Shown here: piece by piece, positions 45,449-55,315 of the stretch | How positions within the stretch are numbered: the first letter of the stretch is position 1 | Layout of the letters: each line of letters begins with the position of its first letter | Source of the DNA: Shinella granuli | GTDB lineage: Bacteria > Pseudomonadota > Alphaproteobacteria > Rhizobiales > Rhizobiaceae | Reading direction: 5' to 3' | DNA: 64,000 bases | Assembly: GCF_004341885.1 (NCBI RefSeq) | Contig: NZ_SLVX01000012.1 | Coordinates: 62,001 to 126,000, forward strand | Position numbers and translations under genes: made by a program | The notes under the pieces: model-generated | What the model saw: only the letters and a program-made list of their open reading frames with translations | Told to the model about the DNA's origin: nothing | Database searches by the model: none

Positions 45449-46920
45449 GCGAGCCGGTCTCCGATCAGGTATTGCAGCGCGCGGTCGAGGCGGATGTGCG
45501 GCACGGAAAGCTTCAGGCCGCCGCCCGTCTCCTCGATATGCGGCGGGCGGAAGCGCACGAAGTTCAAGAGATGCGGCGCCTCGCCTTGAGGCAAGGATTC
45601 AAGTTCCTTGAAAAGCGAATCCGGATCCTTCGGCAAGTCCCCGGGAAATATGGCTGTTTTCCGTTCGCCGTCGAAGACCTCGCCATTGATCCGCTCACCG
45701 GCCATGGGCACGCCGACGATGACCGGCAGCTCCTCGCCGTCGTGCTTGACGGTCGCCTCGCGGGTGGCGCGCACGGAGGCGAGCGCCATCACCTCGATGC
45801 CGGCGCCGCTCATGCCGATGCGCTCGATGGCGCGCTCGACAAGGCGGCGGGTGACGGCTTCGAGCCGCGCATGGCTCTCGTGGTGCAGGTGGTCGGCCTT
45901 GGTGGCGGCAATCACGATGCGGTCGATGCGGCGCGTCACGAAGGAGGAGAGGAAGCTGTTCGTTCCGGCGCGGAAGCAATCGAGTACGTCGCCCAGCGCG
46001 CGCTCCAGGTCGTGCACGGCCTCGGCGCCGCGGTTGATTGCCTGCAGGGCGTCGATCAGCACGATCTGCCGGTCGAGCCGGGCGAAGTGCTCGCGGAAGA
46101 ACGGGCGCACCACATGCGTCTTGTAGGCCTCGTAGCGGCGCTCCATCATGGCATGCAGCGATCCCCTGGCGGGGCGGCCTTCCTGAAGGTTCGGCAGCGG
46201 CGCGAAGGTGAGGGCGGGCGAGCCTTCGAGATCGCCGGGCATCAGGAAACGGCCGGGCGGCAGGGTGGAGAGCGAGCGCTCGTCGGACTTGCAGGCCTTC
46301 AGATAGGCGGTGAACGCTTCCGCCAGCGTGCGCGCCGTCGCTTCCTCGGCTTCGGCGGCAGGATCCATGGTGGCCGACAGCGCCAGCCAGTCGCGCGCCA
46401 GCTCCGCGCGGATGCCGGACTGCGCCAGCGCCACGGTGTTCGCGCTGAAGGCGCGGAAATCCTGCGCGAGCAGCGGCAGGTCGAGCAGCCATTCGCCGGG
46501 ATAGTCGACGATGTCGATCGACAGCCGTCCGGGCGAGAAGAGGCGGCCCCAGCCGGAGGCGCTCTCATAGTCGAGCGTCAGGCGCAATTGCGAGATGGCG
46601 CGGGTCGAATCCGGCCAGAGGCGGTCGGCGACCAGCGCGCGGATATGGTCCTCGTACTGGAAGCGCGGCACGGCGTCGTCCGGCTGCGGCTCCAGCCGGA
46701 TTTTTGACACGCGCCCCGAGCGCCCCGCCTCGAACAGCGGCAGGCGGCCGCCGTTGAGGAGATTGTGCACGAGCGAGGAGATGAACACCGTCTTGCCGGC
46801 GCGCGACAGGCCCGTCACGCCAAGGCGGATCGACGGGTTGACGAGATTGGTGGCGCGGCCGGTCAGCGCGTCGAGCGCGAGCAGGGCTTCGTCGGTCAGG
46901 GTGGTCAGGCTAGGGGGCAA
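45445..46920 (-). CDS. YcjX-family GTP-binding protein (DUF463)
   Basis: The 491-residue P-loop NTPase has GLSRAGKTVFIS (Walker A, near residue 35), a membrane-proximal DIVDYPGEWLLDL (G3-like) and VIAATKADHLHHE (NKxD-like, TKAD) base-recognition motif. YcjX proteins bind GTP and have a Ras-like core with inserts. The start is a TTG with AAAGAGA about 8 nt upstream; no ATG lies in the first 40 codons, so the TTG is accepted. It forms a coupled pair with the downstream YcjF gene. Confidence 0.92.
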   Translation of the reverse strand: MPPSLTTLTDEALLALDALTGRATNLVNPSIRLGVTGLSRAGKTVFISSLVHNLLNGGRLPLFEAGRSGRVSKIRLEPQPDDAVPRFQYEDHIRALVADRLWPDSTRAISQLRLTLDYESASGWGRLFSPGRLSIDIVDYPGEWLLDLPLLAQDFRAFSANTVALAQSGIRAELARDWLALSATMDPAAEAEEATARTLAEAFTAYLKACKSDERSLSTLPPGRFLMPGDLEGSPALTFAPLPNLQEGRPARGSLHAMMERRYEAYKTHVVRPFFREHFARLDRQIVLIDALQAINRGAEAVHDLERALGDVLDCFRAGTNSFLSSFVTRRIDRIVIAATKADHLHHESHARLEAVTRRLVERAIERIGMSGAGIEVMALASVRATREATVKHDGEELPVIVGVPMAGERINGEVFDGERKTAIFPGDLPKDPDSLFKELESLPQGEAPHLLNFVRFRPPHIEETGGGLKLSVPHIRLDRALQYLIGDRLA

Positions 46921-47078
46921 GGTCTCTTTCCAGCATCGAAGGCGATATAGGAAACGAAATCCGGCGGAAAAAGAGGCCGGCCCTTTCGCTCAAATCATGT
47001 CGCGCGCACGTCTGCAGCGGTTTTGCGCCAATGCGATGCGGAAAATCAAGGTGCCCGCCTGGAAGATCGCGATGCGCG

Positions 47079-47603
47079 TCAGTGCGCCGGGCGCGGCGTC
47101 ATGAAGCCGGCAAGGCAGGCGCCGCGATAATCGTCCTCGGTCGGGCGTTCGTCAAAATCGAGGATGGCGAGGCCGGCCGTCGGATAGCCGAAGGGCGCAG
47201 CGGTCTCGGCGATCTCCTTGCCGACGAGGCGATGGAAGAATTCCTCGATCATCGGATTGTGGCCGACGATCATCACGGCGCTCTCCTGCCGCTCCGCGAA
47301 GGCGAGTTCGGCATAGGTATCGACCGAGCCGGAATAGAGGGAATCGACATAGTCGATCGTCAGGTCCTCGCTGACCGAGCGGTGGAAGGGCTCGGCCGTC
47401 TGGCGGCAGCGCGTGGCGGTGGAGGAGATGATGAGGTCCGGCCGGTAGCCCTGGTCGGCCGCCTCCTCGGCGATCACCTCGGCTTCGGCAAAGCCGTCGT
47501 CGTCGAGCGCGCGGTCGAAATCCGACTGGCCGGGCTCGGCCCAGGCGGCGCGGGCGTGACGAAGGATGTAGAGCCGGAAGGCCGGCGTGCCGAGAGATGC
47601 CAA
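47079..47603 (-). CDS. SixA-like histidine phosphatase
   Basis: The 174-residue protein has the phosphatase RHA motif ILRHARAAW with catalytic H16, GYRPDLIISSTATRCRQTAEPF, and the second catalytic His in MIVGHNPMIEEF. This is the SixA branch of the histidine phosphatase superfamily, whose E. coli member removes phosphate from a phospho-His on HPt or PTS proteins; the substrate here is not known. The window also encodes an Hpt protein, but no link is shown. The start is taken as the ATG at 47603. Confidence 0.88.
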   Translation of the reverse strand: MASLGTPAFRLYILRHARAAWAEPGQSDFDRALDDDGFAEAEVIAEEAADQGYRPDLIISSTATRCRQTAEPFHRSVSEDLTIDYVDSLYSGSVDTYAELAFAERQESAVMIVGHNPMIEEFFHRLVGKEIAETAAPFGYPTAGLAILDFDERPTEDDYRGACLAGFMTPRPAH

Positions 47604-47676
47604 GTGTGTCCTCCATCCACCTGCGGCAAGCGATCCGAGCCGCGTTCCGACTTCATGTCTGTCCTTGCCGGAAAGA

Positions 47677-49647
47677 TCAACCGGTTTTGCGCGCGGGCAC
47701 GTTCACGATCGTGTCGGATGGCGCCCGGTAGGCCAGCGTGTCCTCCAGCCGCTCGGGCCTTGCGAAATAGTAGCCCTGCATCATGCGGCAGCCGAGGCCG
47801 CGCAGCGCCGCCACCTGCTCATGGGTCTCCATGCCCTCGACGATGCAGACGCAGCCGATGTTGCGGGAAAGGTCGACGATCGTCTTGACGATGCTGCGGC
47901 TGAGTTCGTTCGTGGCGATATCGACGATGAAGCTGCGGTCGATCTTGATCTTGGTGAGCGGCAGCCTGTGCACATAGCTGAGGCTGGAATGGCCCGTGCC
48001 GAAATCGTCGAGCGCGATGCCGATGCCGCGTTCGGCCAGACGGCGGATATTGTCCGCGGCGAGCGCGAAATTGCGCATGACGGCCGTCTCCGTCACCTCG
48101 ATGTCGAGACGGGCGGGATCTATGCCGCTTCGCGCGATGATCTCGAGCAGCGCATCGACCGTCCTGTTGGAGACGACGTCGCGGGTCGACAGGTTGACGG
48201 AGAGGCGGATGTGATCCGGCCAGCTCTGCGCGGCCTCCAGCGCCTTCTGCATCAGGGTCTCGGTCAGGCGGCCGATGATGCCCGTCCGCTCGGCAGCACG
48301 GATGAAGACGCCGGGCGACACGTTGCCGAGGACCGGGCTTTCCCAGCGGGCCAGCGCCTCGTAGGCGAAAATGCCGTTCGTGTCCGCATCGACCATCGGC
48401 TGGAAGACGAGGTGCATCTCCTTCTCGAAGTCGGCGGCGCGCAATGCCTGCTGGATGCGGCCCTGTTCGTTGATCTCGGCCTCGTGCTCGGCGGAGAAGA
48501 CGACCGCCGTGCCGCGAAAATTCTGCTTGGCGAGGTAGAGGGCGAAGTCGGCGCGGTCGAACAGCCGGTCGGCCGTGGTGCCGGCCTCGCCGAGGATGGA
48601 GATGCCGAGCGAACCAGAGACCCGCGCCGTCTGGCCGTTGAAGACATAGGGCTCCTGGAGCGCGGCGCAGATCTCCTCGCCGAGCGCATGGAGCCGCTCC
48701 GCACAGGCGCCTGCCTCGAAGAGGATGCCGAATTCGTCGCCGCCGAGGCGGGCTGGAAACAGGCCCTGGCCGGCAAAGGCGGTGAGCCGTTCGCCGACCT
48801 CCATGAGCAGCTTGTCGCCGATGCCGTGGCCGAACGTGTCGTTGACCGGCTTGAAACCGTCGAGGTCGATGAGGCCGAGGGCAAGGCCGGTGCCGTTTTT
48901 CTCCGCCCGTGCGATCCGTGTTTCGAGCTCGGCGCGGAACTGGCGGCGGTTGGGCAGGTTGGTCAGGCTGTCGAGATTGGCAAGGCGATGGTTCTCGTCG
49001 CTGAGGCGCTGGGTTTCCGCCTGGCGCGCCGTCAGCTCCTTCTGCGACCGGATGAGGGCGCCGAAATCCCGGTAGTAGGTGAAGAGGATGAACACCATGG
49101 CGACGGTGACGAGCGCGACGTTGAGGGCGAGCGCGGTGAAGACCGGGTTGCCCGAGGTGCCGAAGAAGATCGTGAACGGCCCGAGCACGATGGCCGTCAG
49201 CGCCAGCGCGGCGGCGCGCAGGTGCATCAGGCAGAAGATGCAGCCGACGACCGTGTTGGCAATGTAGAAGGCGACATGGGACTGCTGGTAGGCGTCGCCG
49301 TAGGGATAGAGGCTGAGCGACCAGGCGCAGAAGCCGGCGCCGAGCAGAGCGGTCAGGCGATAGGTCGAGCGCAGCCGGCCGATCGCTTCCTCATGGGTGT
49401 AACGCCGGTTGCGGCTGAACCACCAGTGCACGAGGCGAAACAGGCTGACGGCATAGAGGGCGCCGGGAACGTAAAGGGTGAGATAGGCGGGGGCCGCGCC
49501 GAAATGGGTGATGGTGAGGGCGACAGTATTCGTCACGAGCATGAAGTAGAGCAGCGGCACCTGCTTGGTAAAGGCGGCAAGCTGCGCCTGGACGAGCTCC
49601 GGATTGCCGGATTCGATCGAAAGAATGGCCTTCGTCCTGCTGAACAT
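47677..49647 (-). CDS. Membrane GGDEF-EAL c-di-GMP protein
   Basis: The 656-residue protein has an N-terminal membrane domain of about six helices (residues 25-200) and a short coil. The GGDEF domain has intact RLGGDEF, and the EAL domain has YEALARW (EAL), LNLSTRD-type NLSTRDV, EVTETAVM, DDFGTGHSSL and KIDRSF all in place. Both synthesis and hydrolysis sites therefore look competent, and the net activity is not predictable. The RxxD inhibitory site is absent before GGDEF. The ATG at 49647 is used; a longer in-frame start would add 35 residues unlike a membrane N-terminus. Confidence 0.9.
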   Translation of the reverse strand: MFSRTKAILSIESGNPELVQAQLAAFTKQVPLLYFMLVTNTVALTITHFGAAPAYLTLYVPGALYAVSLFRLVHWWFSRNRRYTHEEAIGRLRSTYRLTALLGAGFCAWSLSLYPYGDAYQQSHVAFYIANTVVGCIFCLMHLRAAALALTAIVLGPFTIFFGTSGNPVFTALALNVALVTVAMVFILFTYYRDFGALIRSQKELTARQAETQRLSDENHRLANLDSLTNLPNRRQFRAELETRIARAEKNGTGLALGLIDLDGFKPVNDTFGHGIGDKLLMEVGERLTAFAGQGLFPARLGGDEFGILFEAGACAERLHALGEEICAALQEPYVFNGQTARVSGSLGISILGEAGTTADRLFDRADFALYLAKQNFRGTAVVFSAEHEAEINEQGRIQQALRAADFEKEMHLVFQPMVDADTNGIFAYEALARWESPVLGNVSPGVFIRAAERTGIIGRLTETLMQKALEAAQSWPDHIRLSVNLSTRDVVSNRTVDALLEIIARSGIDPARLDIEVTETAVMRNFALAADNIRRLAERGIGIALDDFGTGHSSLSYVHRLPLTKIKIDRSFIVDIATNELSRSIVKTIVDLSRNIGCVCIVEGMETHEQVAALRGLGCRMMQGYYFARPERLEDTLAYRAPSDTIVNVPARKTG

Positions 49648-49992
49648 CGATGCGCGTGCTCCTGCCCTTGCGGAAAGAGAGAAGCATGAGTTGCTAAAAT
49701 AAGTCTGAATCCACGGGCGCAACAGGTTCGCGAAAGAAAATCGTCCTATCATCCATCCTCAATCGCGAGTCCGTACCTATATTGGGGGCAGGACGGAGCG
49801 GCAGGCGGGCGATACGGCCGGCGATCCGGCGGTCGGTTTTGCCATCTCGTTGTAATCTTGATGAAATATTAGTCAGGCAAGGTTCAAATTAGAGGCAAGC
49901 GCGAAAAACCGTGGGTAAGTTTCTGCAGGCTTGAAACACGTTACCCGTGGGGATATACAGCGCGCCTTGAGATGTTCTTCAGGAGAATCGCG

Positions 49993-50412
49993 TTGAGTGA
50001 GAAGATCGATCTTAGCAATTTCGTCCTCGACGAGGACGATGAATTCATGAATGCAAACCAGCGGGCTTACTTTCGAGCGAAGCTGAACGCCTGGAAAAAC
50101 GACATCCTGCGCGAAGCGCGCGAAACCCTCGACCACCTGGCAGAAGAAAGCGCCAACCATCCGGATCTTGCGGACCGGGCGTCTTCGGAAACCGACCGTG
50201 CCATCGAACTTCGGGCACGCGACCGCCAGCGCAAGCTGATCTCCAAGATCGATGCGGCGCTGCAGCGTCTCGACGAAGGCACCTACGGCTACTGCGAGGA
50301 AACGGGCGAACCGATCGGCCTCAAGCGTCTCGACGCCCGTCCGATCGCCACGCTTTCGATCGAGGCGCAGGAGCGCCATGAGCGTCGGGAAAAGGTGTAT
50401 CGCGACGAGTAG
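49993..50412 (+). CDS. dksA: DksA-family transcription factor, cysteine-poor
   Basis: Binds RNA polymerase in the secondary channel and, with ppGpp, reprograms transcription. The 139-residue protein has the coiled-coil (about 30-90) and the zinc-finger region YCEETGEPIGLKRLDARPIA. Only the first of the four zinc Cys is kept: the pattern reads CxxT-17-SxxA instead of CxxC-17-CxxC, as in cysteine-poor DksA variants. The TTG at 49993 is chosen because AGGAG stands 7 nt before it and gives MSEKIDLSNF; an ATG at 49972 would add seven residues without a good site. It is monocistronic, ended by a strong terminator. Confidence 0.9.
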   Translation: MSEKIDLSNFVLDEDDEFMNANQRAYFRAKLNAWKNDILREARETLDHLAEESANHPDLADRASSETDRAIELRARDRQRKLISKIDAALQRLDEGTYGYCEETGEPIGLKRLDARPIATLSIEAQERHERREKVYRDE

Positions 50413-50522
50413 GCCTTTCCGCGGATCCGAGGAGGTCCGAGGCAGGGTTCGCGGTGATCGAACACCGGATGTTTCCGGTGCTGGCAGGTTTCGTGCTGCC
50501 CGGTACTGGCAAGACCAAAATT

Positions 50523-50562
50523 AAGCCGCTGGAAACCCGCGCGTTTCCAGCGGCTTTTTTCT
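50523..50562 (+). terminator. Strong terminator after dksA
   Basis: A perfect 13-bp stem (agccgctggaaac/gtttccagcggct) with a 6-nt loop is followed by TTTTTT. On the minus strand it is followed by TTAATTTTGG and may also serve the convergent FliO-like gene. Confidence 0.9.
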
Positions 50563-50585
50563 TGTCCGGTTCGGGTGAGGCTATC

Positions 50586-51590
50586 TTATGCCTTGCGGCT
50601 GGCGGCGATTTCACCGAGCAGGCGCGCCATTTCCGCTTCCGTTTCCTCGCGGCTTTTCGCGACGGGCTGCCCGTGGCCGATCGTTGCGGCGGTCTGCGTC
50701 GGGTTGAGCGTCGGCTGGCCGGCCGTGCGGGCGTTGGTGCCGGCTGCGGCATTGCTGGCCATTTCGGCTTCCAGGATCTTTTCGAATTCGCTGACCAGGG
50801 CCGGATTGTCGGCGAGCTGGGGCGTCGGCTTGGCGAGCATCGGGGTGGCCATCGGGCGCTGCACCGGCTGGCCGGCGGTCGCTTGCGCGGTGGTCGTCGC
50901 CGTGGATTGGGGCAGGACGCGCTGGCGGTTCTGTTCGAGGACGTCTTCGATACGACGCTCCGGCGTGCGCTGCTGCGTTCCCGTCTGCACCTGCTGGGTC
51001 GTCTGGACCGGCTGGGCGACGGTCTGCACGGGTGTGGTGCGGGGGGCGGCGTCTTCGTCTCCGGCATAGAGCACCTTGGCCATGGCCGAGACGCCCTCCG
51101 GCGTTGCTGCGGGCCGGCGTTCCGCGGTGCCGCTGGTCGCCGCGACCGCGCCGGCCGAGGCGGCGGTGCGGGCCGCGACCGCGGTCTCTGCCGCCTTCAC
51201 CGGTGTTTCCTGCAGCATCGGCGCAGGTTCGGCGCGCTCGGTCTTGTGGACGGCCCTTTCAGCCGGTTGGGCAGTCGTGGCGGGCTGGGCACTTTCGGCC
51301 GATGCGGGGGCGATGCGCGTCTCGATGACGATGTCGGTCGGGCCGCCGATCATCAGGAGGTGTTCCACGTCGTCCCGGCGCACCAGCACGAGCCGGCGGC
51401 GCGTGTCGATCGCGGCGGCATCGAGCACGGCAAGGCGCGGCGCGCGGTTGCGGCCGCCGCGGATGAAGGGCGAGGAGGGACGGCCCCGGATGATCCAGAG
51501 CACCAGCGCGAGGCAGAGAAGGCCGAGCAGCACCACCACCGCGGCGATGACGAACTTCGTGCCGTTCTCTGCGAGAATCTCCTGGAACAT
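50586..51590 (-). CDS. FliO-like membrane protein with long low-complexity tail
   Basis: The 334-residue protein has one membrane helix (about 13-34). A short FliO-type beta domain follows (RAPRLAVLDAAAIDTRRRLVLVRRDDVEHLLMIGGPTDIVIET), with the GG-PTD motif. A tail of some 220 residues is rich in Ala, Thr, Pro and Gln. FliO helps flagellar export-gate assembly, but no flagellar genes are near and the tail is unusual, so the name describes similarity only. It is divergent from cckA (312-bp gap), an arrangement I believe is conserved in Rhizobiaceae. The start is the ATG giving MFQEILAENG. Confidence 0.75.
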   Translation of the reverse strand: MFQEILAENGTKFVIAAVVVLLGLLCLALVLWIIRGRPSSPFIRGGRNRAPRLAVLDAAAIDTRRRLVLVRRDDVEHLLMIGGPTDIVIETRIAPASAESAQPATTAQPAERAVHKTERAEPAPMLQETPVKAAETAVAARTAASAGAVAATSGTAERRPAATPEGVSAMAKVLYAGDEDAAPRTTPVQTVAQPVQTTQQVQTGTQQRTPERRIEDVLEQNRQRVLPQSTATTTAQATAGQPVQRPMATPMLAKPTPQLADNPALVSEFEKILEAEMASNAAAGTNARTAGQPTLNPTQTAATIGHGQPVAKSREETEAEMARLLGEIAASRKA

Positions 51591-51902
51591 GGCGCGGTCA
51601 CTCCTTCTCAGCAGTTTGGCTCGGCAGCTTGGCCTCTCGGGCCGACTGGCTGCATTTGACGGCTTTCCCCGGGGTCCTACAAGCGCGGCGCACCGGTTGT
51701 CCAGCGTGTATTGCCGTCGTCATCGTCGCGTAAGTATGGCAGGTTAGGGAAATTGCGATGTATGAGCCGGGAATATTCCCTGTGAATTCGCGGCCTTGCT
51801 TCCCCTCGACGGCTTTTTGCGCTTCCCTCGTGCGGATAAACATGATTCTGGCATCGGGTTCGGGTCCAGCGCAAGGCCCTGACTGTTGCAGACGAGGGAT
51901 TG
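51591..51902. promoter_or_regulatory. Divergent promoter region of the FliO-like gene and cckA
   Basis: The 312-bp gap has no supported gene. It contains the perfect palindrome gggaatattccc (51769-51780) about 120 bp before cckA, and a T/A-richer zone (51720-51800) that probably holds promoters for both genes. No CtrA full site was found. Confidence 0.4.
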
Positions 51903-54515
51903 ATGACGACGATGAAGCGGCCGGACGGGGATAATGTGCCGATCGTGGACCGCGGGGTGCGGCCGGCGGTGGCGCTGCGCGTCGTGCTGCTCGCGATCGT
52001 GCTGGCGGCTTCGGCCGGGGCGTTCATCGTCTTCAAGAACCAGCTCGACAACGAGCTCGTGCTCGGCGTTCTCGGCGTCCTCGCCATGGCCGGCATCTTC
52101 TTCGTCGTCTCCGCGCTGATCGGCTTCATCGAGGTCATGCCGCAGGCGGCGCGCTCGGACGAGCTGGCGCGCGCCTTTCTCGATTCCCATCCGGACGGCA
52201 CGGTCGTCACCGACCGCAAGGGCCGCATCGTCTATGCCAATGCCGCCTATGGCGCGCTGACCGGGGCGAACGGCGCTGCCGAGGTGCAGACGCTCGAAAC
52301 CCTGCTGTCGCGCAATCGCGACGCGACCGAAGCCGTCTACCGCCTGACGAACGGCCTGCACGAGGGCAAGGAGGGGGCGGAGGAGTTCCGCGTCCAGAAA
52401 TCGCTCAACCCGGCTGCCGCGGGCGGTTCCGGCGCGCAGTGGTACCGCCTCAAGGCGCGCATCCTGCCGAACCGCGACAAGCCGAAGCAGCCGCTCTACA
52501 TCTGGCAGATCTCCAACATCACCTCCGAGCGGGACGACCAGGAGCGCTTCTTCAAGGAATTGCAGAACGCCATCGACTATCTCGACCACGCGCCGGCCGG
52601 CTTCTTCTCCGCCGGCCGCAAGGGCGAGATCGTCTACCTGAACGCGACGCTCGCCGAATGGCTCGGCATCGACCTTGCAAAATTCCATCCCGGCTCGCTG
52701 TCGATCGCCGAGGTGGTGGCGGGCGAGGGGCTGGCCCTCATCCAGTCCGTGCAGGCCGAGCCCGGCCTGAAGCGCACGGAAATGCTCGACCTCGACCTGC
52801 GCAAGACCAACGGCCAGAGCCTGCCGGTGCGCATCGTGCACCGCGTCTCCACGACGCGCGACGGGGCGCCGGGCGAAAGCCGCACCATTGTTCTCGCGCG
52901 CGAGGAGGGCAGCACGAACGACCAGTCCGCCTCGATCGCCTCCATGCGCTTCACGCGCTTCTTCAACAACACGCCGATGGCGATCGCTTCCGTCGACGGC
53001 GACGGCCGGATCCTGCGCACCAATGCGCCGTTCCTGAAACTCTTTTCGGGCGTCGTCTCGCGCGACGATATCGATCGCGGCGCCAAGCTCGAGACCATCG
53101 TGCACGAGACGGACCGCCTGCGCCTGCAATCGGCGCTCGACGCGGCGAAGGACCGGCAGGGCGACATCGCGCCGCTCGATTCGCTGCATCCGGCCGATGA
53201 CGGCCGGCATTTCCGCTTCTATGTGAACGCCGTCATCGACCAGAGCGACGAGGCGCCGGAGGAGGCGGCCATCGTCTATGCCGTCGAGATCACCGAGCAG
53301 AAGGCGCTCGAGACGCAGATGGCGCAGACGCAGAAGATGAACGCGGTCGGCACGCTCGCCGGCGGCATCGCGCACGATTTCAACAACGTGCTGACGGCGA
53401 TCCTGCTCTCCTCCGACCACCTGCTTCTGTCCGCCCGCCCGTCCGATGCGAGCTTTGCCGATCTCATGGAGATCAAGCGCAATGCCAACCGGGCGGCCGT
53501 GCTGGTGCGCCAGCTTCTCGCCTTCTCGCGCAAGCAGACGATGCGCCCGACCGTCCTGAACCTCACCGACGTCATCGGCGACCTGCGCATGCTCGTCGAC
53601 CGCATGACCGGAACGAACGTCAAGATCGACGTCGAATACGGCCGCGACCTCTGGCCGGTGAAGACCGATCTCGGCCAGTTCGAGCAGGTGCTGATCAACC
53701 TTGCGGTGAACGCGCGCGACGCCATGCCGGAAGGGGGAACGATCACCTTCCGCACCCGCAATGTGGAGGCCGAGGAGGCGGCGGCGCGGAACCTGCGCGA
53801 CCTGCCGCCGGGCGACTATGTGGAAGTGGAAGTGGCCGACCAGGGCACCGGCATTCCGCCCGAGATCATCGACAAGATCTTCGAGCCCTTCTTCACCACG
53901 AAGGAGGTCGGCAAGGGCACCGGGCTTGGCCTCTCCATGGTCTACGGCATCGTCAAGCAGTCCGGCGGCTACATCTATCTCGATTCCGAGGTCGGCCGGG
54001 GCACGACCTTCCGCATCCTCATGCCGCGCCACACCGAAGAGGCGGTGCCGGCGGAGGCGACGGGCACGGCACATGCGCTGCCGCAGGCCGGCGGCCAGTC
54101 TGCGGCGACGCAGGCGGCGGACAAGGAGCCGCGCGACCTTACCGGCGGTTCGGCCGTGGTGCTGCTCGTCGAGGACGAGGAGGCCGTGCGGCGCGGCGGC
54201 AAGCGCATGCTGGAGACCCGCGGCTATACCGTGCACGAGGCCGGTTCCGGCGTCGAGGCGCTCGACATCATGGAAGAGCTGAACGGCGCCGTCGACATCG
54301 TCGTCTCCGACGTGGTCATGCCCGAGATGGACGGCCCGTCGCTGCTGCGCGAGCTGCGCAAGTCCTATCCGGACCTCAAGTTCATCTTCGTCTCCGGTTA
54401 CGCCGAGGACGCCTTCGCCCGCAACCTGCCGGCGGACGCCAAGTTCGGTTTCCTGCCCAAGCCGTTCTCGCTGAAGCAGCTCGCCGAGGCCGTGCGGGAA
54501 ATGCTCGACGCCTGA
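51903..54515 (+). CDS. cckA: Cell-cycle hybrid histidine kinase CckA
   Basis: This is the hub kinase that, through ChpT, phosphorylates CtrA and CpdR in alphaproteobacterial cell-cycle control. The 870-residue protein has two membrane helices (about 20-75) and PAS-type regions (about 90-460). The HisKA phospho-site is H491 in [10 protein letters not shown]. The HATPase domain has [11 protein letters not shown] (N box), DQGTGIPPE (G1) and [20 protein letters not shown] (G2). The C-terminal receiver has phospho-acceptor D803 ([12 protein letters not shown]) and FLPKPFS. Domain order and motifs match CckA. The ATG at 51903 (MTTMKRPDG) has GAGGG just upstream; a TTG directly before it is in frame. 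Confidence 0.95.
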   Translation: MTTMKRPDGDNVPIVDRGVRPAVALRVVLLAIVLAASAGAFIVFKNQLDNELVLGVLGVLAMAGIFFVVSALIGFIEVMPQAARSDELARAFLDSHPDGTVVTDRKGRIVYANAAYGALTGANGAAEVQTLETLLSRNRDATEAVYRLTNGLHEGKEGAEEFRVQKSLNPAAAGGSGAQWYRLKARILPNRDKPKQPLYIWQISNITSERDDQERFFKELQNAIDYLDHAPAGFFSAGRKGEIVYLNATLAEWLGIDLAKFHPGSLSIAEVVAGEGLALIQSVQAEPGLKRTEMLDLDLRKTNGQSLPVRIVHRVSTTRDGAPGESRTIVLAREEGSTNDQSASIASMRFTRFFNNTPMAIASVDGDGRILRTNAPFLKLFSGVVSRDDIDRGAKLETIVHETDRLRLQSALDAAKDRQGDIAPLDSLHPADDGRHFRFYVNAVIDQSDEAPEEAAIVYAVEITEQKALETQMAQTQKMNAVGTLAGGIAHDFNNVLTAILLSSDHLLLSARPSDASFADLMEIKRNANRAAVLVRQLLAFSRKQTMRPTVLNLTDVIGDLRMLVDRMTGTNVKIDVEYGRDLWPVKTDLGQFEQVLINLAVNARDAMPEGGTITFRTRNVEAEEAAARNLRDLPPGDYVEVEVADQGTGIPPEIIDKIFEPFFTTKEVGKGTGLGLSMVYGIVKQSGGYIYLDSEVGRGTTFRILMPRHTEEAVPAEATGTAHALPQAGGQSAATQAADKEPRDLTGGSAVVLLVEDEEAVRRGGKRMLETRGYTVHEAGSGVEALDIMEELNGAVDIVVSDVVMPEMDGPSLLRELRKSYPDLKFIFVSGYAEDAFARNLPADAKFGFLPKPFSLKQLAEAVREMLDA

Positions 54516-54857
54516 ACGCCTTCCCGCTCGCCGTACGCCCCGGGGGCAGAGCGCACGACGGCACCGCCGCCACGCAAGGAAAATGAAGACCGCGTCGGGG
54601 CGGATGCGGCCAAGCCGCTGACAACGTCCGCAAACCTTTCCTTCGTCATGGTCGGGCTTGACCCGACCATCCACAACCGTTGAAAAGAATGGATCCTCGG
54701 GGCAAGCTCGAGGATGACGGAGTATTGGGAGTGAGTTTGTCATCAAGCTGAACGTATCGGCAGGTGCGGTTTTTCCTTGCCCGTCGATCATGGTCAATGG
54801 TCGGTTAACCGCTTGCCGCTAGTGTCGAACCCGTATTGCGTATCGGGGCGACCTTGC
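54516..54857. other. Intergenic region with inverted rhizobial repeat pair
   Basis: The 342-bp gap holds no supported gene. It contains the repeat pair at 54644-54719, and a palindromic GGTTAACC at 54803-54810 near the start of the FtsB-like gene. Confidence 0.6.
54644..54719. repeat. Inverted pair of CGTCAT..GGGCTTGACCCGA..ATCCA repeats
   Basis: Two 30-bp copies of one motif face each other. One copy is at 54644-54673 (cgtcatggtcgggcttgacc...) and its reverse complement, with a few differences, is at 54690-54719. Each copy is itself partly palindromic (tcgggcttgacccga). This motif type is common between genes in Rhizobium genomes. Confidence 0.75.
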
Positions 54858-55166
54858 ATGTGGACCAAACACCATAAGAAGCGGAAATTCGGCCGGCTGA
54901 CGTTGCCGGTAATTACAGTCGCATTCCTGTCCTACTTCGGCTATCATTCCGTCCATGGCGACTTCGGTCTCAGGGGGATGGAGGAGTTCGAACGGCAGAG
55001 AGTGACGCGCCAGGCGCGCCTGGACGTCCTCGTGCGGCAGCGCCAGATCCTGGAAAAAGAGGTGGCCCTGATGAGCGATGGCTCGCTCGAGCGCGACATG
55101 CTCGACGAAAAAGCACGCTCCTATCTCAACATGTCCAGAGCCGACGAAATCGTGATTTTCCATTGA
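54858..55166 (+). CDS. FtsB/DivIC-family septum formation protein
   Basis: The 102-residue protein has one membrane helix (about 14-33, LPVITVAFLSYFGYHSVHG). A coiled coil follows (about 45-75, RQARLDVLVRQRQILEKEVALM), then a short conserved tail with DMLDEKARSYLNMSRADEIVI. This is the FtsB/DivIC architecture of the FtsQLB divisome complex. The ATG at 54858 is chosen since it puts the basic WTKHHKKRKFGR just before the membrane helix. It precedes pdhA by 149 bp, a neighbourhood usual in alphaproteobacteria. Confidence 0.88.
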   Translation: MWTKHHKKRKFGRLTLPVITVAFLSYFGYHSVHGDFGLRGMEEFERQRVTRQARLDVLVRQRQILEKEVALMSDGSLERDMLDEKARSYLNMSRADEIVIFH

Positions 55167-55174
55167 GAGAGTGG

Positions 55175-55195
55175 ATTAACCGAAATCTGGTTAAT
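55175..55195. promoter_or_regulatory. Inverted repeat in the pdhA upstream region
   Basis: A perfect 7-bp inverted repeat, ATTAACC-N7-GGTTAAT, lies 120 bp before pdhA and 9 bp after the FtsB-like stop. The 21-bp dyad has the size of a dimeric repressor operator. The TTAACC halves also resemble CtrA half-sites, but the spacing is not that of a full CtrA box. Confidence 0.5.
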
Positions 55196-55315
55196 CGTAA
55201 ATATGCCTTACTAATCAGGGGCTTGCGAAGAATATAAGCCATGCATTTATGGCATTGCTGAGGCGGACTTTCTCCCCTATGGTTTCCCCCAAGAGGCAAA
55301 CATAGGGAGGAACGA

